Assembly (NCBI GenBank): GCA_023634235.1
Contig: JAMKCF010000129.1
Location: 62,001-126,000 of the forward strand
Direction of reading: 5' to 3'
DNA from: Pisaster brevispinus
Lineage: Eukaryota; Echinodermata; Asteroidea; Forcipulatida; Asteriidae
DNA: 64,000 bases
The number at the start of each line of letters is the position of its first letter. The first letter of the stretch is position 1. The notes under the pieces are model-generated. The model saw only the letters and a list, made by a program, of their open reading frames with translations, had not been told where the DNA came from and searched no databases. Made by a program: the position numbers and the translations under genes. Below, piece after piece: positions 25,901 to 38,612 of the stretch.

Positions 25901-27507
25901 TCCCTCTCCCGTGAGTTTGGGGTTGCTGACGATTCTGTAGGCGAGGCGAGCGGCCTGGATGTTAGGCCTACCCCTTAGAGAAATAAGAAAACAAAAACCA
26001 GGGGTAATGGCCCAAAATAAAAGTGCGGTGATTTTGGGAATAAGTCCCGATCTAGGAGGGCTAGAGAGATGATTTTTTTACCTGACTCTGCCTTAGGTAT
26101 CCCTGCATCCGAAAATTAGACTTTTACGGCCGTTGCGGGCAGGCTTCACACCGGAAAAGACCAGCAAGCGGGGACACTCCGAAAGCCCCCCAAAACATCA
26201 ACTTGATTTTGCTGTAAAAAGACACAAATACAAAATAAGGAGGGTCACATCACCCCCAGGGCAATATCGAATCTGCACAATTTTAGTACCACTGTACCCG
26301 TTTCAAGGGCTCCCTCTCCCGTGAGTTTGGGGTCGCTGACGATTCTGTAGGCGAGGCGAGCGGCCTGGATGTTAGGCCTACCCCTAAGAAAAATTGAAAA
26401 AAAAAAAAAAAAAAAAAAAACAGAAGCAAGGTCGTGCCGGCAGGGGTCATGGCCCAAAATAAAAGTGCGGTGAATTTGGGAATAACTCCCGATCTAGGAG
26501 GGCTAGAGGGATGATTTTTTGGCCTGACTCTGCCTTAGGTATCCCTGCATCCGAAAATTAGACTTTTACGGCCGTTGCGGGCAGGCTTCACACCGGAAAA
26601 GACCAGCAAGCGGGGACACTCCGAAAGCCCCCCAAAACATCAACGTGATTTTGCTGTAAAAAGACACAAATACAAAATAAGGAGGGTCACATCACCCCCA
26701 GGGCAATATCGAATCTGCACAATTTTAGTACCACTGTAAAGCCCGTTTCTAAGGCTCCCTCTCCCGTGAGTTTGGTGTCGCTGACGATTCTGTAGGCGAT
26801 GCGAGCGGCCTGGATGTTAGGCCCACCCCTTAGAGAAATAGGAAAACAAAAACCAGGGGTAATGGCCCAAAATAAAAGTGCGGTGATTTTGGGAATAAGT
26901 CCCGATCTAGGAGGGCAAGAGAGATGATTTTTTTTACCTGACTCTGCCTTAGGTATCCCTGCATCCGAAAATTAGACTTTTACGGCCGTTGCGGGCAGGC
27001 TTCACACCGGAAAAGACCAGCAAGCGGGGACACTCCGAAAGCCCCCCAAAACATCAACTTGATTTTGCTGTAAAAAGACACAAATACAAAATAAGGAGGG
27101 TCACATCACCCCCAGGGCAATATCGAATCTGCACAATTTTAGTACCACTGTAAAGCCCGTTTCTAAGGCTCCCTCTCCCGTGAGTTTGGTGTCGCTGACG
27201 ATTCTGTAGGCGATGCGAGCGGCCTGGATGTTAGGCCCACCCCTTAGAGAAATAGGAAAACAAAAACCAGGGGTAATGGCCCAAAATAAAAGTGCGGTGA
27301 TTTTGGGAATAAGTCCCGATCTAGGAAGGCTAGAGAGATGATTTTTTTACCTGACTCTGCCTTAGGTATCCCTGCATCCGAAAATTAGACTTTTACGGCC
27401 GTTGCGGGCAGGCTTCACACCGGAAAAGACCAGCAAGCGGGGACACTCCGAAAGCCCCCCAAAACATCAACTTGATTTTGCTGTAAAAAGACACAAATAC
27501 AAAATAA
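22946..27507 (+). repeat. Segmental block, copy 1 (with downstream A units)
   Basis: Starts: 22946 B, 23392 A plus D, 24165 B*, 24609 A plus D, 25382 B*, 25827 A, 26239 B, 26681 A, 27095 A. From 22946 to about 26300 this matches 27508 to about 31720, unit for unit, apart from one extra dimer in the second copy. B* marks a B subfamily with AAGGCGGGTC instead of AAGGAGGGTC and an A-like CCCACCCCTAAGAGAAATTG left flank of the poly(A). B* follows every D unit here. The unit at 26239 has a 3-bp deletion (CTGTACCCG) also found in its partner at 31659. The A units at 26681 and 27095 share GTTTCTAAGG, TTTGGTGTCG and GGCGATGCG. Confidence 0.91.
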
Positions 27508-30500
27508 GGAGGGTCACATCACCCCCAGGGCAATATCGAATCTGCACAATTTTAGTACCACTGTAAAGCCCGTTTCAAGGGCTCCCTCTCCCGTGAGTTT
27601 GGGGTTGCTGACGATTCTGTAGGCGAGGCGAGCGGCCTGGATGTTAGGCCTACCCCTAAGAAAAATAGAAAAAAAAACAAAAAAAAAACAACCCAGAAGC
27701 AAGGTCGTGCCGGCAGGGGTCATGGCCCAAAATAAAAGTTCGGTGAATTTGGGAATAACTCCCGATCTAGGAGGGCTAGAGGGATGATTTTTTGGCCTGA
27801 CTCTGCCTTAGGTATCCCTGCATCCGAAAATTAGACTTTTACGGCCGTTGCGGGCAGGCTTCACACCGGAAAAGACCAGCAAGCGGGGACACTCTGAAAG
27901 CCCCGCAAAACATCAACGTGATTTTGCTGTAAAAAGACACAAATACAAAATAAGGAGGGTCACATCACCCCCAGGGCAATATCGAATCTGCACAATTTTA
28001 GTACCACTGTAAAGCCCGTTTCAAGGGCTCCCTCTCCCGTGAGTTTGGGGTCGCTGACGATTCTGTAGGCGAGGCGAGCGGCCTGGATGTTAGGCCCACC
28101 CCTTAGAGAAGTAGGAAAACAAAAACCAGGGGTAATGGCCCAAAATAAAAGCGCGGTGATTTTGGGAATAAGTCCCGATCTAGGAGGGCTAGAGGGATGA
28201 TTTTTTGGCCTGACTCTGCCTTAGGTATCCCTGCATCCGAAAATTAGACTTTTACGGCCGTTGCGGGCAGGCTTCACACCGGAAAAGACCAGCAAGCGGG
28301 GCGCTCCGAAAGCCCCGCAAAACATCAACGTGATTTTGCTGTAAAAAGACACAAATTTTAGTACCACTGTAAAGCCCGTTTCAAGGGTTCCCTCTCCCGT
28401 GAGTTTGGGGTCGCTGACGATTCTGTAGGCGAGGCGAGCGGCCTGGATGTTAGGCCCACCCCTTAGAGAAATAGGAAAACAAAAACCAGGGGTAATGGCC
28501 AAAAATAAAAGTGCGGTGATTTTGGGAATAAGTCCCGATCTAGGAGGGCTAGAGAGATGATTTTTTTACCTGACTCTGCCTTAGGTATCCCTGCATCCGA
28601 AAATTAGACTTTTACGGCCGTTGCGGGCAGGCTTCACACCGGAAAAGACCAGCAAGCGGGGACACTCCGAAAGCCCCCCAAAACATCAACTTGATTTTGC
28701 TGTAAAAAGACACAAATACAAAATAAGGCGGGTCACATCACCCCCAGGGCAATATCGAATCTGCACAATTTTAGTACCACTGTAAAGCCCGTTTCAAGGG
28801 CTCCCTCTCCCGTGAGTTTGGGGTCGCTGACGATTCTGTAGGCGAAGCGAGCGGCCTGGATGTAAGGCCCACCCCTAAGAGAAATTGAAAAAAAAAAAAA
28901 AAAAAAAAAAACAGAAGCAAGGTCGTGCCGGCAGGGGTCATGGCCCAAAATAAAAGTGCGGTGAATTTGGGAATAACTCCCGATCTAGGAGGGCTAGAGG
29001 GATGATTTTTTGGCCTGACTCTGCCTTAGGTATCCCTGCATCCGAAAATTAGACTTTTACGGCCGTTGCGGGCAGGCTTCACACCGGAAAAGACCAGCAA
29101 GCGGGGACACTCCGAAAGCCCCCCAAAACATCAACGTGATTTTGCTGTAAAAAGACACAAATACAAAATAAGGAGGGTCACATCACCCCCAGGGCAATAT
29201 CGAATCTGCACAATTTTAGTACCACTGTAAAGCCCATTTCAAGGGCTCCCTCTCCCGTGAGTTTGGGGTCGCTGACGATTCTGTAGGCGAGGCGAGCGGC
29301 CTGGATGTTAGGCCCACCCCTTAGAGAAATAGGAAAACAAAAACCAGGGGTAATGGCCAAAAATAAAAGTGCGGTGATTTTGGGAATAAGTCCCGATCTA
29401 GGAGGGCTAGAGAGATGATTTTTTTACCTGACTCTGCCTTAGGTATCCCTGCATCCGAAAATTAGACTTTTACGGCCGTTGCGGGCAGGCTTCACACCGG
29501 AAAAGACCAGCAAGCGGGGACACTCCGAAAGCCCCCCAAAACATCAACTTGATTTTGCTGTAAAAAGACACAAATACAAAATAAGGCGGGTCACATCACC
29601 CCCAGGGCAATATCGAATCTGCACAATTTTAGTACCACTGTAAAGCCCGTTTCAAGGGCTCCCTCTCCCGTGAGTTTGGGGTCGCTGACGATTCTGTAGG
29701 CGAAGCGAGCGGCCTGGATGTTAGGCCCACCCCTAAGAGAAATTGAAAAAAAAAAAAAAAAAAAAAAACAGAAGCAAGGTCGTGCCGGCAGGGGTCATGG
29801 CCCAAAATAAAAGTGCGGTGAATTTGGGAATAACTCCCGATCTAGGAGGGCTAGAGGGATGATTTTTTGGCCTGACTCTGCCTTAGGTATCCCTGCATCC
29901 GAAAATTAGACTTTTACGGCCGTTGCGGGCAGGCTTCACACCGGAAAAGACCAGCAAGCGGGGACACTCCGAAAGCCCCCCAAAACATCAACGTGATTTT
30001 GCTGTAAAAAGACACAAATACAAAATAAGGAGGGTCACATCACCCCCAGGGCAATATCGAATCTGCACAATTTTAGTACCACTGTAAAGCCCATTTCAAG
30101 GGCTCCCTCTCCCGTGAGTTTGGGGTCGCTGACGATTCTGTAGGCGAGGCGAGCGGCCTGGATGTTAGGCCCACCCCTTAGAGAAATAGGAAAACAAAAA
30201 CCAGGGGTAATGGCCCAAAATAAAAGCGCCGTGATTTTGGGAATAAGTCCCGATCTAGGAGGGCTAGAGGGATGATTTTTTGGCCTGACTCTGCCTTAGG
30301 TATCCCTGCATCCGAAAATTAGACTTTTACGGCCGTTGCGGGCAGGCTTCACACCGGAAAAGACCAGCAAGCGGGGCGCTCCGAAAGCCCCGCAAAACAT
30401 CAACGTGATTTTGCTGTAAAAAGACACAAATTTTAGTACCACTGTAAAGCCCGTTTCAAGGGCTCCCTCTCCCGTGAGTTTGGGGTCGCTGACGATTCTG

Positions 30501-31658
30501 TAGGCGAGGCGAGCGGCCTGGATGTTAGGCCCACCCCTTAGAGAAATAGGAAAACAAAAACCAGGGGTAATGGCCAAAAATAAAAGTGCGGTGATTTTGG
30601 GAATAAGTCCCGATCTAGGAGGGCTAGAGAGATGATTTTTTTACCTGACTCTGCCTTAGGTATCCCTGCATCCGAAAATTAGACTTTTACGGCCGTTGCG
30701 GGCAGGCTTCACACCGGAAAAGACCAGCAAGCGGGGACACTCCGAAAGCCCCCCAAAACATCAACTTGATTTTGCTGTAAAAAGACACAAATACAAAATA
30801 AGGCGGGTCACATCACCCCCAGGGCAATATCGAATCTGCACAATTTTAGTACCACTGTAAAGCCCGTTTCAAGGGCTCCCTCTCCCGTGAGTTTGGGGTC
30901 GCTGACGATTCTGTAGGCGAGGCGAGCGGCCTGGATGTTAGGCCCACCCCTAAGAGAAATTGAAAAAAAAAAAAAAAAAAAAAAAACAGAAGCAAGGTCG
31001 TGCCGGCAGGGGTCATGGCCCAAAATAAAAGTGCGGTGAATTTGGGAATAACTCCCGATCTAGGAGGGCTAGAGGGATGATTTTTTGGCCTGACTCTGCC
31101 TTAGGTATCCCTGCATCCGAAAATTAGACTTTTACGGCCGTTGCGGGCAGGCTTCACTCCGGAAAAGACCAGCAAGCGGGGACACTCCGAAAGCCCCGCA
31201 AAACATCAACGTGATTTTGCTGTAAAAAGACACAAATACAAAATAAGGAGGGTCACATCACCCCAGGGCAATATCGAATCTGCACAATTTTAGTACCACT
31301 GTAAAGCCCGTTTCAAGGGCTCCCTCTCCCGTGAGTTTGGGGTTGCTGACGATTCTGTAGGCGAGGCGAGCGGCCTGGATGTTAGGCCTACCCCTTAGAG
31401 AAATAAGAAAACAAAAACCAGGGGTAATGGCCCAAAATAAAAGTGCGGTGATTTTGGGAATAAGTCCCGATCTAGGAGGGCTAGAGAGATGATTTTTTTA
31501 CCTGACTCTGCCTTAGGTATCCCTGCATCCGAAAATTAGACTTTTACGGCCGTTGCGGGCAGGCTTCACACCGGAAAAGACCAGCAAGCGGGGACACTCC
31601 GAAAGCCCCCCAAAACATCAACTTGATTTTGCTGTAAAAAGACACAAATACAAAATAA
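27508..31658 (+). repeat. Segmental block, copy 2 with an extra dimer
   Basis: Starts: 27508 B, 27954 A plus D, 28727 B*, 29172 A, 29585 B*, 30029 A plus D, 30802 B*, 31247 A. The offset from copy 1 is 4562 bp up to 28727, then 5420 bp from 30029 on; the difference is one inserted 857-858-bp A-B* dimer at 29172-30028. The inserted A unit begins like 30029 (both have GCCCATTTCAAGG) but ends like the second half of a D unit (GGCCAAAAATAAAAG). That is what an unequal crossover between a D unit and an A unit would leave. Confidence 0.91.
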
Positions 31659-33401
31659 GGAGGGTCACATCACCCCCAGGGCAATATCGAATCTGCACAA
31701 TTTTAGTACCACTGTACCAGTTTCAAGGGCTCCCTCTCCCGTGAGTTTGGGGTCGCTGACGATTCTGTAGGTGAGGCGAGCGGCCTGGATGCTAGGCCTA
31801 CCCCTAAGAAAAATTGAAAAAAAAAATAAATAAAAAACCCAGAAGCAAGGTCGTGCCGGCAGGGGTCATGGCCCAAAATAAAAGTGCGGTGAATTTGGGA
31901 ATACCTCCCGATCTAGGAGGGCTAGAGGGATGATTTTTTGGCCTGACTCTGCCTTAGGTATCCCTGCATCCGAAAATTAGACTTTTACGGCCGTTGCGGG
32001 CAGGCTTCACACCGGAAAAGACCAGCAAGCGGGGACACTCCGAAAGCCCCCCAAAACATCAACGTGATTTTGCTGTAAAAAGACACAAATACAAAATAAG
32101 GAGGGTCACATCACCCCCAGGGCAATATCGAATCTGCACAATTTTAGTACCACTGTAAAGCCCGTTTCAAGGGCTCCCTCTCCCGTGAGTTTGGGGTCGC
32201 TGACGATTCTGTAGGTGAGGCGAGCGGCCTGGATGCTAGGCCTACCCCTAAGAAAAATTGAAAAAAAAAAAAAATAAAAAACCCAGAAGCAAGGTCGTGC
32301 CGGCAGGGGTCATGGCCCAAAATAAAAGTGCGGTGAATTTGGGAATACCTCCCGATCTAGGAGGGCTAGAGGGATGATTTTTTGGCCTGACTCTGCCTTA
32401 GGTATCCCTGCATCCGAAAATTAGACTTTTACGGCCGTTGCGGGCAGGCTTCACACCGGAAAAGACCAGCAAGCGGGGACACTCCGAAAGCCCCCCAAAA
32501 CATCAACGTGATTTTGCTGTAAAAAGACACAAATACAAAATAAGGAGGGTCACATCACCCCCAGGGCAATATCGAATCTGCACAATTTTAGTACCACTGT
32601 AAAGCCCGTTTCAAGGGCTCCCTCTCCCGTGAGTTTGGGGTTGCTGACGATTCTGTAGGCGAGGCGAGCGGCCTGGATGTTAGGCCCACCCCTTAGAGAA
32701 ATAGGAAAACAAAAACCAGGGGTAATGGCCCAAAATAAAAGTGCGGTGATTTTGGGAATAAGTCCCGATCTAGGAGGGCTAGAGAGATGATTTTTTTTAC
32801 CTGACTCTGCCTTAGGTATCCCTGCATCCGAAAATTAGACTTTTACGGCCGTTGCGGGCAGGCTTCACACCGGAAAAGACCAGCAAGCGGGGACACTCCG
32901 AAAGCCCCCCAAAACATCAACTTGATTTTGCTGTAAAAAGACACAAATACAAAATAAGGAGGGTCACATCACCCCCAGGGCAATATCGAATCTGCACAAT
33001 TTTAGTACCACTGTAAAGCCCGTTTCAAGGGCTCCCTCTCCCGTGAGTTTGGGGTCGCTGACGATTCTGAAGGCGAGGCGAGCGGCCTGGATGTTAGGCC
33101 TACCCCTAAGAAAAATTGAAAAAAAAAAAAAAAAAAAAAAACAGAAGCAAGGTCGTGCCGGCAGGGGTCATGGCCCAAAATAAAAGTGCGGTGAATTTGG
33201 GAATAACTCCCGATCTAGGAGGGCTAGAGGGATGATTTTTTGGCCTGACTCTGCCTTAGGTATCCCTGCATCCGAAAATTAGACTTTTACGGCCGTTGCG
33301 GGCAGGCTTCACACCGGAAAAGACCAGCAAGCGGGGACATTCCGAAAGCACCAAAAAACATCAACGTGATTTTGCTGTAAAAAGACACAAATACAAAATA
33401 A
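31659..33401 (+). repeat. B-rich stretch
   Basis: Starts: 31659 B, 32100 B, 32544 A, 32958 B. The two adjacent B units at 31659 and 32100 share GTAGGTGAGGCG, GGATGCTAGGCC, AATACCTCCCG and T interruptions in the poly(A), so one is a tandem copy of the other. The unit at 32958 has a private TCTGAAGG in place of TCTGTAGG. Confidence 0.9.
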
Positions 33402-35267
33402 GGAGGGTCACATCACCCCCAGGGCAATATCAAATCTGCACAATTTTAGTACCACTGTAAAGCCCGTTTCAAGGGCTCCCTCTCCCGTGAGTTTGGAGTC
33501 GCTGACGATTCTGTAGGCGAGGCGAGCGGCCTGGATGTTAGGCCTACCCCTAAGAAAAATTGAAAAAAAAAAAAAAAAAAAACCCAGAAGCAAGGTCGTG
33601 CCGGCAGGGGTCATGGCCAAAAATAAAAGTGCGGTGAATTTGGGAATAACTCCCGATCTAGGAGGGCTAGAGGGATGATTTTTTGGCCTGACTCTGCCTT
33701 AGGTATCCCTGCATCCGAAATTAGACTTTTACGGCCGTTGCGGGCAGGCTTCACACCGGAAAAGACCAGCAAGCGGGGACACTCCGAAAGCCCCGCAAAA
33801 CATCAACGTGATTTTGCTGTAAAAAGACACAAATACAAAATAAGGAGGGTCACATCACCCCCAGGGCAATATCGAATCTGCACAATTTTAGTACCACTGT
33901 AAAGCCCGTTTCAAGGGCTCCCTCTCCCGTGAGTTTGGGGTTCCTGACGATTCTGTAGGCGAGGCGAGCGGCCTGGATGTTAGGCCCACCCCTTAGAGAA
34001 ATAGGATAACAAAAACCAGGGGTAATGGCCCAAAATAAAAGTGCGGTGATTTTGGGAATAAGTCCCGATCTAGGAGGGCTAGAGAGATGATTTTTTTACC
34101 TGACTCTGCCTTAGGTATCCCTGCATCCGAAAATTAGACTTTTACGGCCGTTGCGGGCAGGCTTCACACCGGAAAAGACCAGCAAGCGGGGACACTCCGA
34201 AAGCCCCCCAAAACATCAACTTGATTTTGCTGTAAAAAGACACAAATACAAAATAAGGAGGGTCACATCACCCCCAGGGCAATATCGAATATGCACAATT
34301 TTAGTACCACTGTAAAGCCCGTTTCATGGGCTCCCTCTCCCGTGAGTTTGGGGTTGCTGACGATTCTGTAGGCGAGGCGAGCGGCCTGGATGTTAGGCCT
34401 ACCCCTAAGAAAAATTGAAAAAAAAAACAAAAAAAAAAAAACCCAGAAGCAAGGTCGTGCCGGCAGGGGTCATGGCCCAAAATAAAAGTGCGGTGAATTT
34501 GGGAATAACTCCCGATCTAGGAGGGCTAGAGGGATGATTTTTTGGCCTGACTCTGCCTGAGGTATCCCTGCATCCGAAATTAGACTTTTTCGGCCGTTGC
34601 GGGCAGGCTTCACACCGGAAAAGACCAGCAAGCGGGGACACTCCGAAAGCCGCGCAAAACATCAACGTGATTTTGCTGTAAAAAGACACAAATACAAAAT
34701 AAGGAGGGTCACATCACCCCCAGGGCAATATCGAATCTGCACAATTTTAGTACCACTGTAAAGCCCGTTTCAAGCGCTCCCTCTCCCGTGAGTTTGGGGT
34801 CGCTGACAATTCTGTAGGCGAGGCGAGCGGCTGGATGTTAGGCCCACCCCTTAGAGAAATAGGAAAACAAAAACCAGGGGTAATGGCCCAAAATAAAAGT
34901 GCGGTGATTTGGGGAATAAGTCCCGATCTAGGAGGGCTAGAGAGATGATTGTTTTACCTGACTCTGCCTTAGGTATCCCTGCATCCGAAAATTAGACTTT
35001 TACGGCCGTTGCGGGCAGGCTTCACACCGGAAAAGACCAGCAAGCGGGGACACTCCGAAAGCCCCTCAAAACATCAACTTGATTTTGCTGTAAAAAGACA
35101 CAAATACAAAATAAGGAGGGTCACATCACCCCCAGGGCAATATCGAATCTGCACAATTTTAGTACCACTGTAAAGCCCGTTTCAAGGGCTCCCTCTCCCG
35201 TGAGTTTGGGGTCGCTGACGATTCTGTAGGCGAGGCGAGCGGCCTGGATGTTAGGCCTACCCCTAAG

Positions 35268-35299
<32 letters not shown>

Positions 35300-38200
35300 C
35301 AGAAGCAAGGTCGTGCCGGCAGGGGTCATGGCCCAAAATAAAAGTGCGGTGAATTTGGGAATAACTCCCGATCTAGGAGGGCTAGAGGGATGATTTTTTG
35401 GCCTGACTCTGCTTTAGGTATCCCTGCATCCGAAAATTAGACTTTTAGGGCCGTTGCGGGCAGGCTTCACACCGGAAAAGACCAGCAAGCGGGGACACTC
35501 CGAAAGCCCCCCAAAACATCAACTTGATTTTGCTGTAAAAAGACACAAATACAAAATAAGGAGGGTCACATCACCCCCAGGGCAATATCGAATCTGCACA
35601 ATTTTAGTACCACTGTAAAGCCCGTTTCAAGGGCTCCCTCTCCCGTGAGTTTGGGGTCGCTGACGATTCTGTAGGCGAGGCGAGCGGCCTGGATGTTAGG
35701 CCTACCCCTAAGAAAAATTGAAAAAAAAAAAAAAAAAAAAAACCCAGAAGCAAGGTCGTGCCGGCAGGGGTCATGGCCCAAAATAAAAATGCGGTGAATT
35801 TGGGAATAACTCCCGATCTAGGAGGGCTAGAGGGATGATTTTTTGGCCTGACTCTGCCTTAGGTATCCCTGCATCCGAAAATTAGACTTTTACGGCCGTT
35901 GCGGGCAGGCTTCACACCGGAAAAGACCAGCAAGCGGGGACACTCCGAAAGCCCCGCAAAACATCAACGTGATTTTGCTGTAAAAAGACACAAATACAAA
36001 ATAAGGAGGGTCACATCACCCCCAGGGCAATATCGAATCTGCACAATTTTAGTACCACTGTAAAGCCCGTTTCAAGGCCTCCCCTTTCCCGTGAGTTTTG
36101 GGTCGCTGACGATTCTGTAGGCGAGGCGAGCGGCCTGGATGTTTGGCCTACCCCTAAGAAAAATTGAAAAAAAAAACGAAAAAAAAACCCCAGAAGCAAG
36201 GTCGTGCCGGCAGGGGTCATGGCCCAAAATAAAAGTGCGGTGAATTTGGGAATAACTCCCGATCTAGGAGGGCTAGAGGGATGATTTTTTGGCCTGACTC
36301 TGCCTTAGGTATCCCTGCATCCGAAAATTAGACTTTTACGGCCGTTGCGGGCAGGCTTCACACCGGAAAAGACCAGCAAACGGGGACACTCCGAAAGCCC
36401 CGCAAAACATCAACGTGATTTTGCTGTAAAAAGACACAAATACAAAATAAGGAGGGTCACATCACCCCCAGGGCAATATCGAATCTGCACAATTTTAGTA
36501 CCACTGTAAAGCCCGTTTCAAGGGCTCCCCTTTCCCGTGAGTTTGGGGTCGCTGACGATTCTGTAGGCGAGGCGAGCGGCCTGGATGTTTGGCCTACCCC
36601 TAAGAAAAATTGAAAAAAAAACGAAAAAAAACCCCCAGAAGCAAGGTCGTGCCGGCAGGGGTCATGGCCCAAAATAAAAGTGCGGTGAATTTGGGAATAA
36701 CTCCCGATCTAGGAGGGCTAGAGAGATGATTTTTTTACCTGACTCTGCCTTAGGTATCCCTGCATCCGAAAATTAGACTTTTACGGCCGTTGCGGGCAGG
36801 CTTCACACCGGAAAAGACCAGCAAGCGGGGACACTCCGAAAGCCCCCCAAAACATCAACTTGATTTTGCTGTAAAAAGACACAAATACAAAATAAGGAGG
36901 GTCACATCACCCCCAGGGCAATATCGAATCTGCACAATTTTAGTACCACTGTAAAGCCCGTTTCAAGCGCTCCCTCTCCCGTGAGTTTGGGGTCGCTGAC
37001 AATTCTGTAGACGAGGCGAGCGGCCTGGATGTTAGGCCCACCCCTTAGAGAAATAGGAAAACAAAAACCAGGGGTAATGGCCCAAAATAAAAGTGCGGTG
37101 ATTTGGGGAATAAGTCCCGATCTAGGAGGGCTAGAGAGATGATTTTTTTACCTGACTCTGCCTTAGGTATCCCTGCATCCGAAAATTAGACTTTTACGGC
37201 CGTTGCGGGCAGGCTTCACACCGGAAAAGACCAGCAAGCGGGGACACTCCGAAAGCCCCTCAAAACATCAACTTGATTTTGCTGTAAAAAGACACAAATA
37301 CAAAATAAGGAGGGTCACATCACCCCCAGGGCAATATCGAATCTGCACAATTTTAGTACCACTGTAAAGCCCGTTTCAAGGGCTCCCTCTCCCGTGAGTT
37401 TGGGGTCGCTGACGATTCTGTAGGCGAGGCGAGCGGCCTGGATGTTAGGCCTACCCCTAAGAAAAATTGAAAAAAAAAAAAAAAAAAAAACCCAGAAGCA
37501 AGGTCGTGCCGGCAGGGGTCATGGCCCAAAATAAAAGTGCGGTGAATTTGGGAATAACTCCCGATCTAGGAGGGCTAGAGGGATGATTTTTTGGCCTGAC
37601 TCTGCCTTAGGTATCCCTGCATCCGAAAATTAGACTTTTACGGCCGTTGCGGGCAGGCTTCACACCGGAAAAGACCAGCAAGCGGGGACACTCCGAAAGC
37701 CCCCCAAAACATCAACTTGATTTTGCTGTAAAAAGACACAAATACAAAATAAGGAGGGTCACATCACCCCCAGGGCAATATCGAATCTGCACAATTTTAG
37801 TACCACTGTAAAGCCCGTTTCAAGGGCTCCCTCTCCCGTGAGTTTGGGGTCGCTGACGATTTTGTAGGCGAGGCGAGCGGCCTGGATGTTAGGCCCACCC
37901 CTTAGAGAAATAGGAAAACAAAAACCAGGGGTAATGGCCCAAAATAAAAGTGCGGTGATTTTGGGAATAAGTCCCGATCTAGGAGGGCTAGAGAGATGAT
38001 TTTTTTACCTGACTCTGCCTTAGGTATCCCTGCATCCGAAAATTAGACTTTTACGGCCGTTGCGGGCAGGCTTCACACCGGAAAAGACCAGCAAGCGGGG
38101 ACACTCCGAAAGCCCCTCAAAACATCAACTTGATTTTGCTGTAAAAAGACACAAATACAAAATAAGGAGGGTCACATCACCCCCAGGGCAATATCGAATC

Positions 38201-38612
38201 TGCACAATTTTAGTACCACTGTAAAGCCCGTTTCAAGGGCTCCCTCTCCCGTGAGTTTGGGGTCGCTGACGATTCTGTAGGCGAGGCGAGCGGCCTGGAT
38301 GTTAGGCCTACCCCTAAGAAAAATTGAAAAAAAAAAAACAAAAAAAAAAACCCAGAAGCAAGGTCGTGCCGGCAGGGGTCATGGCCCAAAATAAAAGTGC
38401 GGTGAATTTGGGAATAACTCCCGATCTAGGAGGGCTAGAGGGATGATTTTTTGGCCTGACTCTGCCTTAGGTATCCCTGCATCCGAAAATTAGACTTTTA
38501 CGGCCGTTGCGGGCAGGCTTCACACCGGAAAAGACCAGCAAGCGGGGACACTCCGAAAGCCCCCCAAAACATCAACTTGATTTTGCTGTAAACAGACACA
38601 AATACAAAATAA
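33402..38612 (+). repeat. 5.2-kb segmental block, copy 1
   Basis: Twelve units start at 33402 B, 33844 A, 34257 B, 34703 A, 35115 B, 35560 B, 36005 B, 36451 B/A chimera, 36896 A, 37309 B, 37753 A and 38166 B. The order and private alleles are repeated in the next block. Diagnostic shared variants include CATCCGAAATTAGAC with one A missing, CTGCCTGAGG, TTTTTCGGCC, GCCGCGCAAAAC, GATGATTGTTTTACC and GAGCGGCTGGATG. The 35115-36895 part is four B units in a row with a 445-bp period. The 36451 unit switches from B to A between AACTCCC and GAGAGATG. Confidence 0.93.
35268..35297 (+). repeat. Longest pure poly(A) tract (30 A)
   Basis: This B unit lost the ATTG that normally separates CTAAGAAAA from the A tract, leaving 30 uninterrupted A. 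The partner unit at 40330 has a shorter tract after ATT, so the change arose after the block duplicated, or is a sequencing error. Runs of 28 A occur at 4657-4684 and 58582-58609. Homopolymer lengths are the least reliable part of this sequence. Confidence 0.85.

Noticed and set aside
33675..33902. Plus-strand frames containing RAGFTPEKTSKRGHSE in many units
   Set aside because: The same stop-free stretch exists in nearly every monomer, starts are non-ATG or accidental, and no domain is recognisable. It is open because the monomer has few stops in that frame.
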